DNA of 22,251 bases. Origin: an uncultured Rivibacter sp. Its GTDB lineage: Bacteria > Pseudomonadota > Gammaproteobacteria > Burkholderiales > Burkholderiaceae. Shown piece after piece: positions 1 to 7,441 of this stretch (positions within the stretch are counted from its first letter, which is position 1; each line of letters starts with the position of its first letter). A program made the translations under genes and the position numbers. The notes beneath the pieces were generated by a model that saw only the letters and a program-made list of their open reading frames with translations, had not been told where the DNA came from and made no database searches. Location of the stretch: contig CAMLNA010000068.1 of NCBI GenBank assembly GCA_946481025.1, forward strand, positions 1-22,251, read 5' to 3'.

Positions 1-64
1 CCAACCCGCGCACCGAGTGCTGTTCGAGCAGTTCAGTGCGCACGGAGATGGCCACAACCACTGA
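1..64 (+). CDS. Possible 3' end of an upstream gene (partial)
   Basis: The frame beginning at base 2 is open from the left edge to a TGA at 62-64 and would give about 20 residues ending in FSAHGDGHNH. About three quarters of its third codon positions are G or C, which fits this genome better than the other frames here. I do not recognise the peptide, and a 20-codon tail could be open by chance. It may be the end of a gene lying to the left, or simply non-coding DNA upstream of the kinase at 137. Confidence 0.22.
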   Translation, partial: QPAHRVLFEQFSAHGDGHNH

Positions 65-79
65 ACCGCGTCCAGGCCT

Positions 80-108
80 TTGCCTCGGCCGGGGCGCGGA
101 CATAGACT
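80..108 (+). promoter_or_regulatory. Candidate sigma70 promoter for the kinase at 137
   Basis: TTGCCT (80-85) and TAGACT (103-108) are separated by exactly 17 bp, and each matches the sigma70 consensus at 4 of 6 positions. Transcription would start near base 115, giving a leader of roughly 20 bases before the ATG at 137. If this is real, the in-frame TTG at 80 cannot be the start codon. Promoter calls by eye in high-GC DNA are weak. Confidence 0.33.
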
Positions 109-136
109 TCTCCAGGCGATGGGAAGGGTGGTGGAC

Positions 137-1309
137 ATGGAGCGGCCGGCAGACCTATCAGCCCCCTCGCCCGAGGGGCGACCGTCGACGATCCTCGTCG
201 TCGACGACGTACCGCGCAACCTCGACATCACGGCGCAGCACCTCGAGCAGCGCGGCCACGAGGTGCTCGTGGCGCAGGACGGCGAAGAAGCCATTGCGCG
301 CGCCGGCCTCGTGCACCCCGACCTCATCCTGCTCGACGTGGTGATGCGAGGGGTCGACGGCCTGGAGACCTGCCGGCGCCTGAAGGCTGCGCCCGCGACC
401 GCCGACATCCCGGTGATCTTCATGAGCGCCATGACCGAGTCGGTCGACAAGCTCGCCGGCTTCGCGGCCGGCGGCGTGGACTACATCACCAAGCCCATCG
501 ACGGGCCCGAGCTCCTGGCGCGGGTGGACACCCACCTGGCCCTGCACGCGCTGCGCCGGCAGCTGGCCATGCGCAACGCGGAGCTCCAGCAGGAAATCGC
601 GATCCGCGAAGAGACGCAGGCCGCACTCGAGCGCTCCAACAAGGAGCTCGAGCAGCTGGCCTACGTGGCCTCCCACGACATGCAGGAGCCGCTTCGCATG
701 GTGGCCAGCTACCTGCAGCTGGTGGCCAAGCGCTACCAGGGCCAACTCGATGCCGAAGCCGACGAGTTCATCGGCTATGCGGTCGATGGCGCCAAGCGCA
801 TGCAGACGCTGATCAACGACCTGCTGGCCTATTCCCGCCTGGGCACCAAGGCTCGTCCGTTCGAGCCGACCGACTGCGATGCGCTCATGGCCACCGTGCG
901 GCGCAACCTGCAGGTCGCCATCGAGGAAAGCGGCGCCCACATCGAATGCGGCCCGCTGCCGCTCGTCGAGGGCGACCCCACGCAACTGCTGCAGCTCTTC
1001 CAGAACCTGGTCGGCAACGCCATCAAGTTCCGCCGCAAGGGCGAGCCCGTGCGGGTGCAGGTGCAGGCACGGCGGGGCGACGAGCACTGGCACTTCTCCG
1101 TGCAGGACGACGGCATCGGCATCGCGCCCGAGTACTTCGAGCGCATCTTCGTGTTGTTCCAGCGGCTGCACGGACACGGCGCATACCCCGGCACGGGCAT
1201 CGGGCTGGCCCTGTGCAAGCGGATCGTCGAGCGGCACGGCGGGCACATCGGCGTCGAGTCGTCTCCCGGCCACGGGTCGACGTTCTGGTTCACCCTTCCC
1301 CCGGCCTGA
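137..1309 (+). CDS. Receiver-histidine kinase (REC-HisKA-HATPase), cytoplasmic
   Basis: This 390-residue protein has no membrane segment. An N-terminal receiver domain (about 18-135) has acidic pair D23-D24, phospho-acceptor D67 (in LILLD), S97 and K119. A coiled linker (about 140-172) follows, then a HisKA helix pair with H180 in the SHDMQEP motif, the variant typical of phytochrome-type kinases. The C-terminal HATPase domain has an N box (QNLVGNAIKF), a G1 box (DDGIGI) and a G2 box (GTGIGL). The receiver-first layout suggests the kinase is controlled by phosphotransfer from another kinase rather than by direct ligand sensing. I chose the ATG at 137 because GGAAGGG lies about 9 bases upstream; in-frame TTG 80 and ATG 119 are possible but less likely. 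Its 3' end overlaps the convergent hybrid kinase gene by 20 bp. Confidence 0.9.
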   Translation: MERPADLSAPSPEGRPSTILVVDDVPRNLDITAQHLEQRGHEVLVAQDGEEAIARAGLVHPDLILLDVVMRGVDGLETCRRLKAAPATADIPVIFMSAMTESVDKLAGFAAGGVDYITKPIDGPELLARVDTHLALHALRRQLAMRNAELQQEIAIREETQAALERSNKELEQLAYVASHDMQEPLRMVASYLQLVAKRYQGQLDAEADEFIGYAVDGAKRMQTLINDLLAYSRLGTKARPFEPTDCDALMATVRRNLQVAIEESGAHIECGPLPLVEGDPTQLLQLFQNLVGNAIKFRRKGEPVRVQVQARRGDEHWHFSVQDDGIGIAPEYFERIFVLFQRLHGHGAYPGTGIGLALCKRIVERHGGHIGVESSPGHGSTFWFTLPPA

Positions 1310-3974
1310 GGACAGGCCCAGGTTCGCGCTCCGGTGCCGGCGTGCCCGCTGCGTCCGGCTGAAGCGACCGCAGCAGCGCCAGGATCGCGGCCGACTCGAA
1401 GCCGTCCGCCAGCCGGCACAGGCGCACGGCCAACGGACGGAAGCGCTCGTCCTGCGCCACCAGGTGCTGCGCATGGGCGTGGATCTTGCGCATGTTGCCC
1501 AGTCGTGCCAGGTGCAGCAGCACCTCCATCTCCTCTTCGGGGGGCGCGACCAGCGGGCCGGTGTCGGCCATGCCCGCCAAGGGGTCCAGGTCGCGACGCA
1601 TCCACTCCAGCTCGAGCAGGGCCGCCAGCTCGGGCAGCAGGCGATCGAAATCGATCGGCTTGGACAGGAAGGCATTGGCGCCGGCAGCCAGGCTCTCCTG
1701 GCGGTCCGCGCCCGAGGCATTGGCCGACACCACGATGACCGGCAGGTCGGGCCGGCCCTCGGTGCTTCGAAGCCGCCGGATGGCCTCGAGCCCGTCCATC
1801 ACCGGCATCACGCTGTCCATCAGCACGACATCGGGCTCGTGCACGTGCACGCTGCGCAACGCCGCGGCACCGTCTTCAGCTTCCAGCACCTCGAATCCCA
1901 GCCCGCCCAGGAACTCGATAACCGGCGCGCGGTTGGCTTCGATGTCGTCGACCACCAGCACCTTGCGGCGCCGCCCGGCATAGCCGGTGATGTGCTCGGC
2001 CGCCCCGGCCTGCGCCAGCGCTTCCTGCCGCGTCACCGGCAGCTCGAGCTCGAACCAGAAGCGGCTGCCGGCACCCACCCGGCTGTCGACGTGGATGTCG
2101 CTGCCCATCAGCATGACCAGCTGGCGGCTGATGGGCAGGCCCAGCCCCGTGCCGCCGAAACGCCGCTGCACGTCGCGCGCCTGCTCGAACGGCCTGAAGA
2201 TCCGCTCGAGCTGGTCGTGCGCGATGCCGATGCCCGAGTCTTCCACCTCGAAGCGCAGGCGCGCCTTCTGAGCGCCGGTCTCGACCACCCGCACGAGCAG
2301 CCTGACGCACCCGCGTTCGGTGAATTTCACGGCATTGTTCAGCAGGTTCAGCAGCACCTGCCTCAGCCGCTTCTCGTCGACCAGCACGACCGTGGGCAGG
2401 TCAGCCGCGATGTCGTGGTCGAACTGCAGCTGCTTGCGCTGCGCCTCGACGCCCACGATGTCCGCCACGCTGCGAAGCAGGGCCGCGAGGTCCAGGTGGT
2501 CCGGATACAGCTCGACCTTTCCTGCCTCGATGCGCGCCAGGTCGAGCATGTCGTTGATCAGCATCAGCAGGTGCTCGCCGCTGTGCTGGATGGTTTCCAC
2601 GCCGGCCGCGTCGCGCGGCGCCAGCCGGTTGGCGCGTCGCAGGATCTGCGCGTAGCCGAGGATCGCATTGAGCGGCGTGCGCAGCTCATGGCTCATGTTG
2701 GCCAGGAAGCTGCTCTTCGCATCGTTGGCCGCCTCGGCCGCGCTTCTCGCCTGTTGCGCTTCGGCATAGGCGGCCTCGAGGTTCGCAATGGTCTGCGCCA
2801 GCCGGGCCGTCATGGTGTTGAAGCTGGAAGCCAGCATGCCGATCTCGTCGCGCGCGTCCGCCGGCGCGCGGGCCTGCAGGTCGCCGGCGGCGATCCGGCC
2901 GGCCACGCTGGTGAGCCGCTGTACCGGCCCCACGATGCTGCGCCGGAGCACGAAGGCCATTGCGACACCGAGCGCCAGCGCCAGCAGGCCGCCGGCGACC
3001 GTCTGGGTGCGCGAGCGCGCGAGGCTCTCCTTGGCGCGCGCCAGGTCGGTCTGGAGCTGCGCCTGCTGCCTCGCGGTGATCTGCTGCAGCACGTCGAGCA
3101 GCGTGCGCGCCTGCGGCACGACCTCGGTGCGGTAGAGGTACAGGTCTTCGTAGGCCCGCTCGCTGTCCACGATGGCCCGTACCTGCAGCGCCAGCTCGGT
3201 GAGCTCGGCACGCGCCTGCGCAATGCGGTCGAAGTGCTCGCGCTGTTTCGGCGTCAGCTGCGGGCGGCGCGCCAGCAACGCGTCCCAGAAGGCCGCGTTG
3301 GCCACCAGCTGTGGGCTGTAGGTGAGCCTGAAGGTGCTGTCGCCCGAGGCGCCGAACGCCATCACGTTGGTGGCCAGGGCATCGAACGAACTCTGGAAGG
3401 TGAGCAGCAGCGCCAGCGTCTCGCGTGCCGCCGGGTCCGTCGCCCGTGCCTTCTGCAGCTCGATCATGGCCTCGGTCTCGGCCAGCACGCGCACTCGCCG
3501 CGCCTGCACGTCCACGCGCGACAGGCGCAGGGCCGGCCGGTTGCGCAAGGTGTCCTCATGCAGCGCGAACAGCAACGGCGGCAGGCGCTTCCAGCGGCCG
3601 TAGCCTTCGGTCAGTGCCTGCACCCGCTGCCGGTCGCCTGCCTCCCAGCCACGCGCCAGTTCCTGCAGCGACGCCAGTGCCGTCTCGAACAACTGCTGCG
3701 CGCGCCGATACTGCTCCACGTCTTCTGTCCCGCTGAGTACGAGATATCCGCGCAGGTGCAGCTGCATGCGAAGCAGCGCCTCCTGCGCCTGCGCGGAGGC
3801 CAGCGAAGCGGGCGCGCGCACGGCCTCGGTGACCTCGATGTCGCGTGTCGCCTCCCGCCCGGCCACGAAGGCCAGCGCCACCACCAGCAACGTCAGCCCG
3901 ACGAGCACCCCGAAGCCGACCGTCAGGCGGGTGCCGATGCCGGCCTGCACAGTGGCGGGAAGGAGTCGCCGCAT
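1290..3974 (-). CDS. Membrane hybrid sensor histidine kinase (periplasmic helical sensor-HAMP-HisKA-HATPase-REC)
   Basis: This 894-residue protein has TM1 at about 18-37, a periplasmic segment of some 285 residues (38-325) rich in Ala, Leu, Arg and Gln and probably all-helical, and TM2 at about 326-343. HAMP (about 344-398), HisKA with H429 in NMSHELRTPLN, HATPase (N box NLLNNAVKF 543-551, DSGIGI 579-584, GTGLGL 608-613) and a receiver (671-788; D676-D677, acceptor D720, S750, K772) follow. A C-terminal helical region (about 810-872) lacks a recognisable HPt motif, although it contains several histidines. The gene starts 12 bases after the stop of the solute-binding protein gene, so the two are almost certainly cotranscribed. 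The large periplasmic domain is the natural partner for that binding protein, by analogy with TorT-TorS and LuxP-LuxQ. The output partner is not visible. Confidence 0.92.
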   Translation of the reverse strand: MRRLLPATVQAGIGTRLTVGFGVLVGLTLLVVALAFVAGREATRDIEVTEAVRAPASLASAQAQEALLRMQLHLRGYLVLSGTEDVEQYRRAQQLFETALASLQELARGWEAGDRQRVQALTEGYGRWKRLPPLLFALHEDTLRNRPALRLSRVDVQARRVRVLAETEAMIELQKARATDPAARETLALLLTFQSSFDALATNVMAFGASGDSTFRLTYSPQLVANAAFWDALLARRPQLTPKQREHFDRIAQARAELTELALQVRAIVDSERAYEDLYLYRTEVVPQARTLLDVLQQITARQQAQLQTDLARAKESLARSRTQTVAGGLLALALGVAMAFVLRRSIVGPVQRLTSVAGRIAAGDLQARAPADARDEIGMLASSFNTMTARLAQTIANLEAAYAEAQQARSAAEAANDAKSSFLANMSHELRTPLNAILGYAQILRRANRLAPRDAAGVETIQHSGEHLLMLINDMLDLARIEAGKVELYPDHLDLAALLRSVADIVGVEAQRKQLQFDHDIAADLPTVVLVDEKRLRQVLLNLLNNAVKFTERGCVRLLVRVVETGAQKARLRFEVEDSGIGIAHDQLERIFRPFEQARDVQRRFGGTGLGLPISRQLVMLMGSDIHVDSRVGAGSRFWFELELPVTRQEALAQAGAAEHITGYAGRRRKVLVVDDIEANRAPVIEFLGGLGFEVLEAEDGAAALRSVHVHEPDVVLMDSVMPVMDGLEAIRRLRSTEGRPDLPVIVVSANASGADRQESLAAGANAFLSKPIDFDRLLPELAALLELEWMRRDLDPLAGMADTGPLVAPPEEEMEVLLHLARLGNMRKIHAHAQHLVAQDERFRPLAVRLCRLADGFESAAILALLRSLQPDAAGTPAPEREPGPVLRPGEG

Positions 3975-3986
3975 CGGCGCGCTCGC

Positions 3987-5576
3987 TCAGAAGCCGAGCG
4001 ACGTCCGGTAGGCTTCGCGCTGCCGCTCCCGTCCGAGGCGGATGGTGATTTCCTCGAAGTCGACGACGGTCGCCTTGAGCGCTGCCTCCGGCGTGAGCTG
4101 CCCGCCTGCCGCTTCCATGAGGTGCAGGTCGAGCGCCAGCCAGTAGCTGTAGGCCCCCGGGATGCGCAGGTAAGGAAACTGCTGCCGGTCACTGAAGGTG
4201 CGCTGGAAGGCCACCAGGTAGTCGCGCACGTCGGCCTCGTCCCAGCCCGCGCTCAGATAGGGCTCCACCGTCCCGGTGCCCTCGGGAGGCAGGAAGTGGA
4301 AGCGGCGTCCGGGGTCGATGCCGTCCCAACCCCGGGCGGCATAGACGAGCGACTTCTCCCTGGCGGCCAGCAGGGCCAGCAGGTAGTACGTCGCCTCGGG
4401 AGCCTTGGAATATTTCGAGATCACACCGGCCCACGAGGCGCCGGTGGTATTGCCCACGCGGTTGACGGCCTCGGTCTTGACCCACCGGCGCTGCCCGAGG
4501 TCGTAGTACTCGTGCGTGCCCGGCATCTGCGCCGCGCCGGTCCTGCCCTTCACCTTGCTGCCCGGCTGCTGCGCCAGCGCGCCCAGGTCGCCCCAGGTCA
4601 GCGCGAAGGCTGCTCGTCCCGCCAGGAAGTGGTCCCAGCCGCGGCCATGGTCCCAGCCCAGCATCTCGCGCGGGCCGAACTTCACCAGGTCGACGAAAGT
4701 CTCCAGCGCACGCAGGTGCCCGGGGCTGTCCACCAGGGGTTTCATGGTCTGCGGATCGAACCAGTACAGCCGCGTGTTGGCCGGGCCGATCAGGAACGAA
4801 GCCGACAGCGACATGAAATTGAACATGCCTTGGCTGCCCGGCTTGAGGGCCAGCACGATGCCGTGGTCCGGCGTGCCGTCGCCGTTGAGGTCCTGGCCGG
4901 TGAAGTGCTCCACGGCATCGCGGAACTGCGCCCAGGTCTGCGGCACCCCGAGCGCATAGCCGTACTTCTGGCGGAATGCCGCCTGGTGCCGCGCGTCGTT
5001 GAGCAGGTCGCGCCGGAAGTACATCACCTGGCCATCGTGGTCGTAGGCCACCATGTACTTGCGCCCGCCGTAGCTCAGCAGGTTGCGCGGCCCGGGCAGC
5101 ACGTCTTCCACGCTCCACCTGGGGAAGCGCGGATCCTCGTAGAACTTGTCGTAGGGCAACAGGTGGCCGCCGGCCACCATGTCGCCGACCCACCAACCGC
5201 CTGCGATCGACGCGTCATACCGGCCAACCCGGTTGGTCATGTCGGAAATGATGGTGGGGAAGTGCTCCACCCCCGGCTGGCGCACGATCTCCAGCTGCGC
5301 GCCGGTGGCCGCCTCGTATTCGTCCTTCACCTCGAGCAGTGCCAGGCTGATCGCGCTCTTGGTGGCGATCACGGTGACCTTCTGCCCGGCGAACAGGCAC
5401 TTGCCCGGCGCGCAGGGCGCCAGCACGCGCGGGACCGGCAGCTCGTTCGGCTGCACCACCGTGACCGTGGTGCTTTCGGGTCTGGCGGGCGCCTTGGCGT
5501 CTTCGGCGGAACGCGAGGGCATGCTCCAGCCGGCCATCAGCACCAGCGATGCGAGGGCAAGGTGATATCGCGACAT
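3987..5576 (-). CDS. Extracellular solute-binding protein, family 1-like, inside a kinase operon
   Basis: This 529-residue exported protein has a signal peptide (about 1-24, likely cleaved after SRSA). The mature part resembles family-1 (sugar or polyol type) binding proteins, with segments such as [10 protein letters not shown] near the mature start, [23 protein letters not shown] and a Trp/Tyr-rich core. [12 protein letters not shown] stretch (229-239) looks like an EF-hand-type calcium loop, as seen in some periplasmic binding proteins. C55 and C60 could form a disulfide. The start is supported by GGAGGAG 7 bases before the ATG. No permease or ATPase gene is nearby; both flanking genes encode histidine kinases and the downstream one lies 12 bases away. 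I infer a role in ligand perception for the membrane kinase, but scavenging for a transporter encoded elsewhere remains possible. The ligand is unknown. Confidence 0.87.
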   Translation of the reverse strand: MSRYHLALASLVLMAGWSMPSRSAEDAKAPARPESTTVTVVQPNELPVPRVLAPCAPGKCLFAGQKVTVIATKSAISLALLEVKDEYEAATGAQLEIVRQPGVEHFPTIISDMTNRVGRYDASIAGGWWVGDMVAGGHLLPYDKFYEDPRFPRWSVEDVLPGPRNLLSYGGRKYMVAYDHDGQVMYFRRDLLNDARHQAAFRQKYGYALGVPQTWAQFRDAVEHFTGQDLNGDGTPDHGIVLALKPGSQGMFNFMSLSASFLIGPANTRLYWFDPQTMKPLVDSPGHLRALETFVDLVKFGPREMLGWDHGRGWDHFLAGRAAFALTWGDLGALAQQPGSKVKGRTGAAQMPGTHEYYDLGQRRWVKTEAVNRVGNTTGASWAGVISKYSKAPEATYYLLALLAAREKSLVYAARGWDGIDPGRRFHFLPPEGTGTVEPYLSAGWDEADVRDYLVAFQRTFSDRQQFPYLRIPGAYSYWLALDLHLMEAAGGQLTPEAALKATVVDFEEITIRLGRERQREAYRTSLGF

Positions 5577-5633
5577 CTCCGATCTCCTCCGCGCTTCCCG
5601 CGCACGACGACGGCCGCAGGACGACGTACGAGC

Positions 5634-6788
5634 TCAGGCCGTGCCGCCCGCCCTGCGCGCATCGACCTCGAAAGAAAACGTCGTGCCGGCCCCCGGCCGG
5701 CTCGAGACTTGCAAGTCGCCTCCCATCAGTTGCACGAACTTGCGGCTGATCACGAGGCCCAGCCCCGTCCCGGCGCCGCGCCGCTGCAGCCCCCCCACCT
5801 GCTCGAACGGCTGGAAGATCCGCGCCAGCTCTTCTTCGCCCATGCCCACGCCGGTGTCTTCGACCTGCACGCACAGGCGCGAGGGCGAGCGGTGCTCCAC
5901 GCACAGGCGCACATGGCCTGTGTCGGTGAACTTGACCGCGTTGTCCAGCAGGTTCAGCACCACCTGCCGCAGCCGGCGTTCATCGACGTTCAGCTTCGTC
6001 GGAAGCCCCGGCGACAGCTCGCACAGGACGCGCAGCCCGTTCCTCTGCGCCGCCTTCATGCGGATGAGCTCCACGGCCGTCTCGAAGAGGCGCCGCGGCT
6101 CCACCTCGGCGGGCACGAGCTCCACCTTGCCGGCCTCGATCTTGGCGAGGTCGAGGATGTCGTTGATCAGCGCCAGCAGGTGCTCGCCGGAGTCGCGGAT
6201 GGCCCGCACCGCGGTCATCTGCCGCGCGTCGAGCGCCCCGTCCATCTGCAACAGCTGCGCAAACCCGAGGATGCCGTTGAGCGGCGTCCGCAGGTCGTGG
6301 CTCATGCACGCCAGGAAGGTGCTCTTGGCCCTGTTGGCGATCTCCGCGCGCTCCTTCGCTTCGCTGAGCTCCTGGGTTCGTCGCCTCAGCGCCTCTTCGG
6401 TCTGGAAGCGCCCGAGCGCATAGCGGATCGACCGCGCCAGCTGGGGCCCGTCCACCTGCCCCTTCACCAGGTAGTCCTGCGCTCCCGACTGCAGCGCCTG
6501 CACCGCCACCCCTTCGTCGGTGAGTCCGCTGAACACCACCAGCGTGGGCAGCGGCGTGCTGGCGCGCAGCCGCTCCAGCGTGTCGAGCCCGGTGCTTTCG
6601 GGCAACCCGAGGTCGAGCAGCACCACGTCGAACTCGCCCGCCTGCAGCGCCCGCACCCCGTCGGTCAGGTTGCCCGCCCAGGTGAGCCTGAAGTCCAGCG
6701 CGGTGGATTCCGCCAGCATCACCTCGATGAACCGCGCGTCTGCCGGGTTGTCCTCGATCAGGAGGACCCTGATGGGACCGTGTGTCAT
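5634..6788 (-). CDS. Receiver-histidine kinase (REC-HisKA-HATPase), cytoplasmic
   Basis: This soluble 384-residue protein starts with a receiver domain (about 6-125: E12-D13, acceptor D59 in VVLLDL, S87, K109). A short coiled segment (128-155) leads to a HisKA domain with H164 in [16 protein letters not shown] and a HATPase domain (N box [16 protein letters not shown] 311-316, GTGLGL). It lacks membrane segments and a PAS domain, so its input is probably phosphotransfer. Its ATG overlaps the stop codon of the single-domain receiver gene (shared ATGA, 6785-6788), indicating translational coupling. It reads toward the solute-binding protein gene, which starts 57 bases downstream. The domain order matches the kinase at 137-1309, but the HisKA subtypes differ (SHDLRTPLN here, SHDMQEPLR there), so the two are not a simple duplication. 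Confidence 0.9.
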   Translation of the reverse strand: MTHGPIRVLLIEDNPADARFIEVMLAESTALDFRLTWAGNLTDGVRALQAGEFDVVLLDLGLPESTGLDTLERLRASTPLPTLVVFSGLTDEGVAVQALQSGAQDYLVKGQVDGPQLARSIRYALGRFQTEEALRRRTQELSEAKERAEIANRAKSTFLACMSHDLRTPLNGILGFAQLLQMDGALDARQMTAVRAIRDSGEHLLALINDILDLAKIEAGKVELVPAEVEPRRLFETAVELIRMKAAQRNGLRVLCELSPGLPTKLNVDERRLRQVVLNLLDNAVKFTDTGHVRLCVEHRSPSRLCVQVEDTGVGMGEEELARIFQPFEQVGGLQRRGAGTGLGLVISRKFVQLMGGDLQVSSRPGAGTTFSFEVDARRAGGTA

Positions 6789-7231
6789 TTGGGCGGCAGC
6801 GTGACGATGGTCAGCCAGAACTCTTCGATGGCCTGAACGATGCGAATGAACTGGTCGAAGTCCACGGGCTTGGTCACGTAGCAGTTGGCGCTCAGGCTGT
6901 AGGCGCGCAACACGTCTTCCTCGGCCTGGGACGTGGTGAGGATGACCACGGGGATCGACTTGAGCGATGCATCGGCCTTGATGCTGGACAAGACCTCGCG
7001 GCCGTCCTTGCGAGGCAGATTGAGGTCGAGCAGCACCAGGTCGGGCCGCGTGGCGGCCTGGTATGGCGGGCGCCTGTACAGGTAGTCGAGCGCGGCCTCG
7101 CCATCGCTGACGACGTTGAGCTGGTGCAGCACCTTCGCGCCCTTGAGCGCCTCGCGGGTGAGCCGAACGTCGCCCGGGTTGTCTTCAACCATCAGGATGT
7201 CGATCATCCTCAGCGCACCCGGATTGCCCAC
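6785..7231 (-). CDS. Single-domain response regulator, Rcp1-like
   Basis: The protein is essentially one receiver domain with no output domain. Numbered from the GTG start it has 148 residues, with acidic residues E16-D17, acceptor D69 in [15 protein letters not shown]99-T100 and K121. The [12 protein letters not shown] signature and the extra residues between the second strand and the acceptor (YLYRRPPY) are typical of the Rcp1 subfamily, which usually partners with phytochrome-like kinases. I chose the GTG at 7231 because AAGGAG sits 6 bases before it. The ATG at 7207 (140 residues, starting MIDILMVED) is the more conventional N-terminus but has no good ribosome site. It is the first gene of the operon and its stop overlaps the next start by 4 bases. 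It probably shuttles phosphate to or from a kinase in the cluster. Confidence 0.9.
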   Translation of the reverse strand: MGNPGALRMIDILMVEDNPGDVRLTREALKGAKVLHQLNVVSDGEAALDYLYRRPPYQAATRPDLVLLDLNLPRKDGREVLSSIKADASLKSIPVVILTTSQAEEDVLRAYSLSANCYVTKPVDFDQFIRIVQAIEEFWLTIVTLPPK

Positions 7232-7264
7232 TTCGTGCTCCTTGCCGCCGTCAGAAGCAAGCTC

Positions 7265-7293
7265 ACTATAGACCCACCCCCTGCAGCGCCGAA
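7265..7293 (-). promoter_or_regulatory. Candidate promoter of the signalling operon
   Basis: On the minus strand a TATAGT hexamer (7270-7265) matches the -10 consensus at 5 of 6 positions, and would start transcription near 7258, about 27 bases before the GTG at 7231. The -35 region 17 bp upstream (TTCGGC, near 7293-7288) is poor, which suggests a need for an activator. A small dyad, GGTAAACACC (7299-7308), lies just upstream at roughly -45, where an activator could sit. Confidence 0.33.
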
Positions 7294-7366
7294 GTCTGGG
7301 TAAACACCAACCGGGGCAGGCACGACGAGGCGGTCGAACGCGGGTCGCACCTCGCCTGCGGGTGCC

Positions 7367-7383
7367 GGTAAGTGTCTGGAAAG
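7367..7383 (+). promoter_or_regulatory. Direct-repeat operator, copy 1 (GGTAAG-N5-GGAAAG)
   Basis: Two hexamers, GGTAAG (7367-7372) and GGAAAG (7378-7383), are separated by TGTCT, giving an 11-bp repeat, one helical turn. This is the geometry expected for a dimer of an OmpR-family response regulator (compare the hexamer-N5-hexamer boxes of the PmrA/QseB type). The site lies 58 bases before the ATG of the RND adaptor gene. A near-identical copy precedes the mipA-like gene (11634-11650). The sequence shows the conservation; the identity of the binding protein is my inference. Confidence 0.5.
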
Positions 7384-7385
7384 TC

Positions 7386-7407
7386 GGGCCGCCGGACAGT
7401 GCGGCCC
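7386..7407 (+). other. Hairpin following operator copy 1
   Basis: GGGCCGC (7386-7392) and GCGGCCC (7401-7407) form a perfect 7-bp inverted repeat around an 8-base loop, starting 2 bases after the second hexamer. There is no gene end on this strand and no T-tract, so it is not a terminator. It may be a 5' leader hairpin or a second protein-binding dyad. The matching position in the second copy (11653-11674) also forms a stem, with one pair changed from C-G to G-C. Confidence 0.45.
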
Positions 7408-7441
7408 ATTCAAGACACGGGCGTTTCGCCGCCGCCATGCC

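Noticed and set aside
80..136. TTG at base 80 as the start of the first kinase
   Set aside because: It coincides with the candidate -35 element, has no ribosome site, and adds a non-conserved N-terminus, whereas ATG 137 has GGAAGGG upstream.
4168..4173. A GGTAAG hexamer inside the binding-protein gene as a third operator copy
   Set aside because: No second hexamer follows at 11-bp spacing and no hairpin is present; it is coding sequence.
3987..5576. Interpretation of the binding protein as part of an ABC sugar importer operon
   Set aside because: No permease or ATPase gene lies on either side; both neighbours are kinase genes.
879..6836. A plus-strand open frame of nearly 2000 codons across the signalling operon
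   Set aside because: It is antisense to four well-supported kinase, binding-protein and receiver genes, its translation is low-complexity Arg/Gln/His/Ala-rich, and it shows no domain. High GC removes stop codons from antisense frames.
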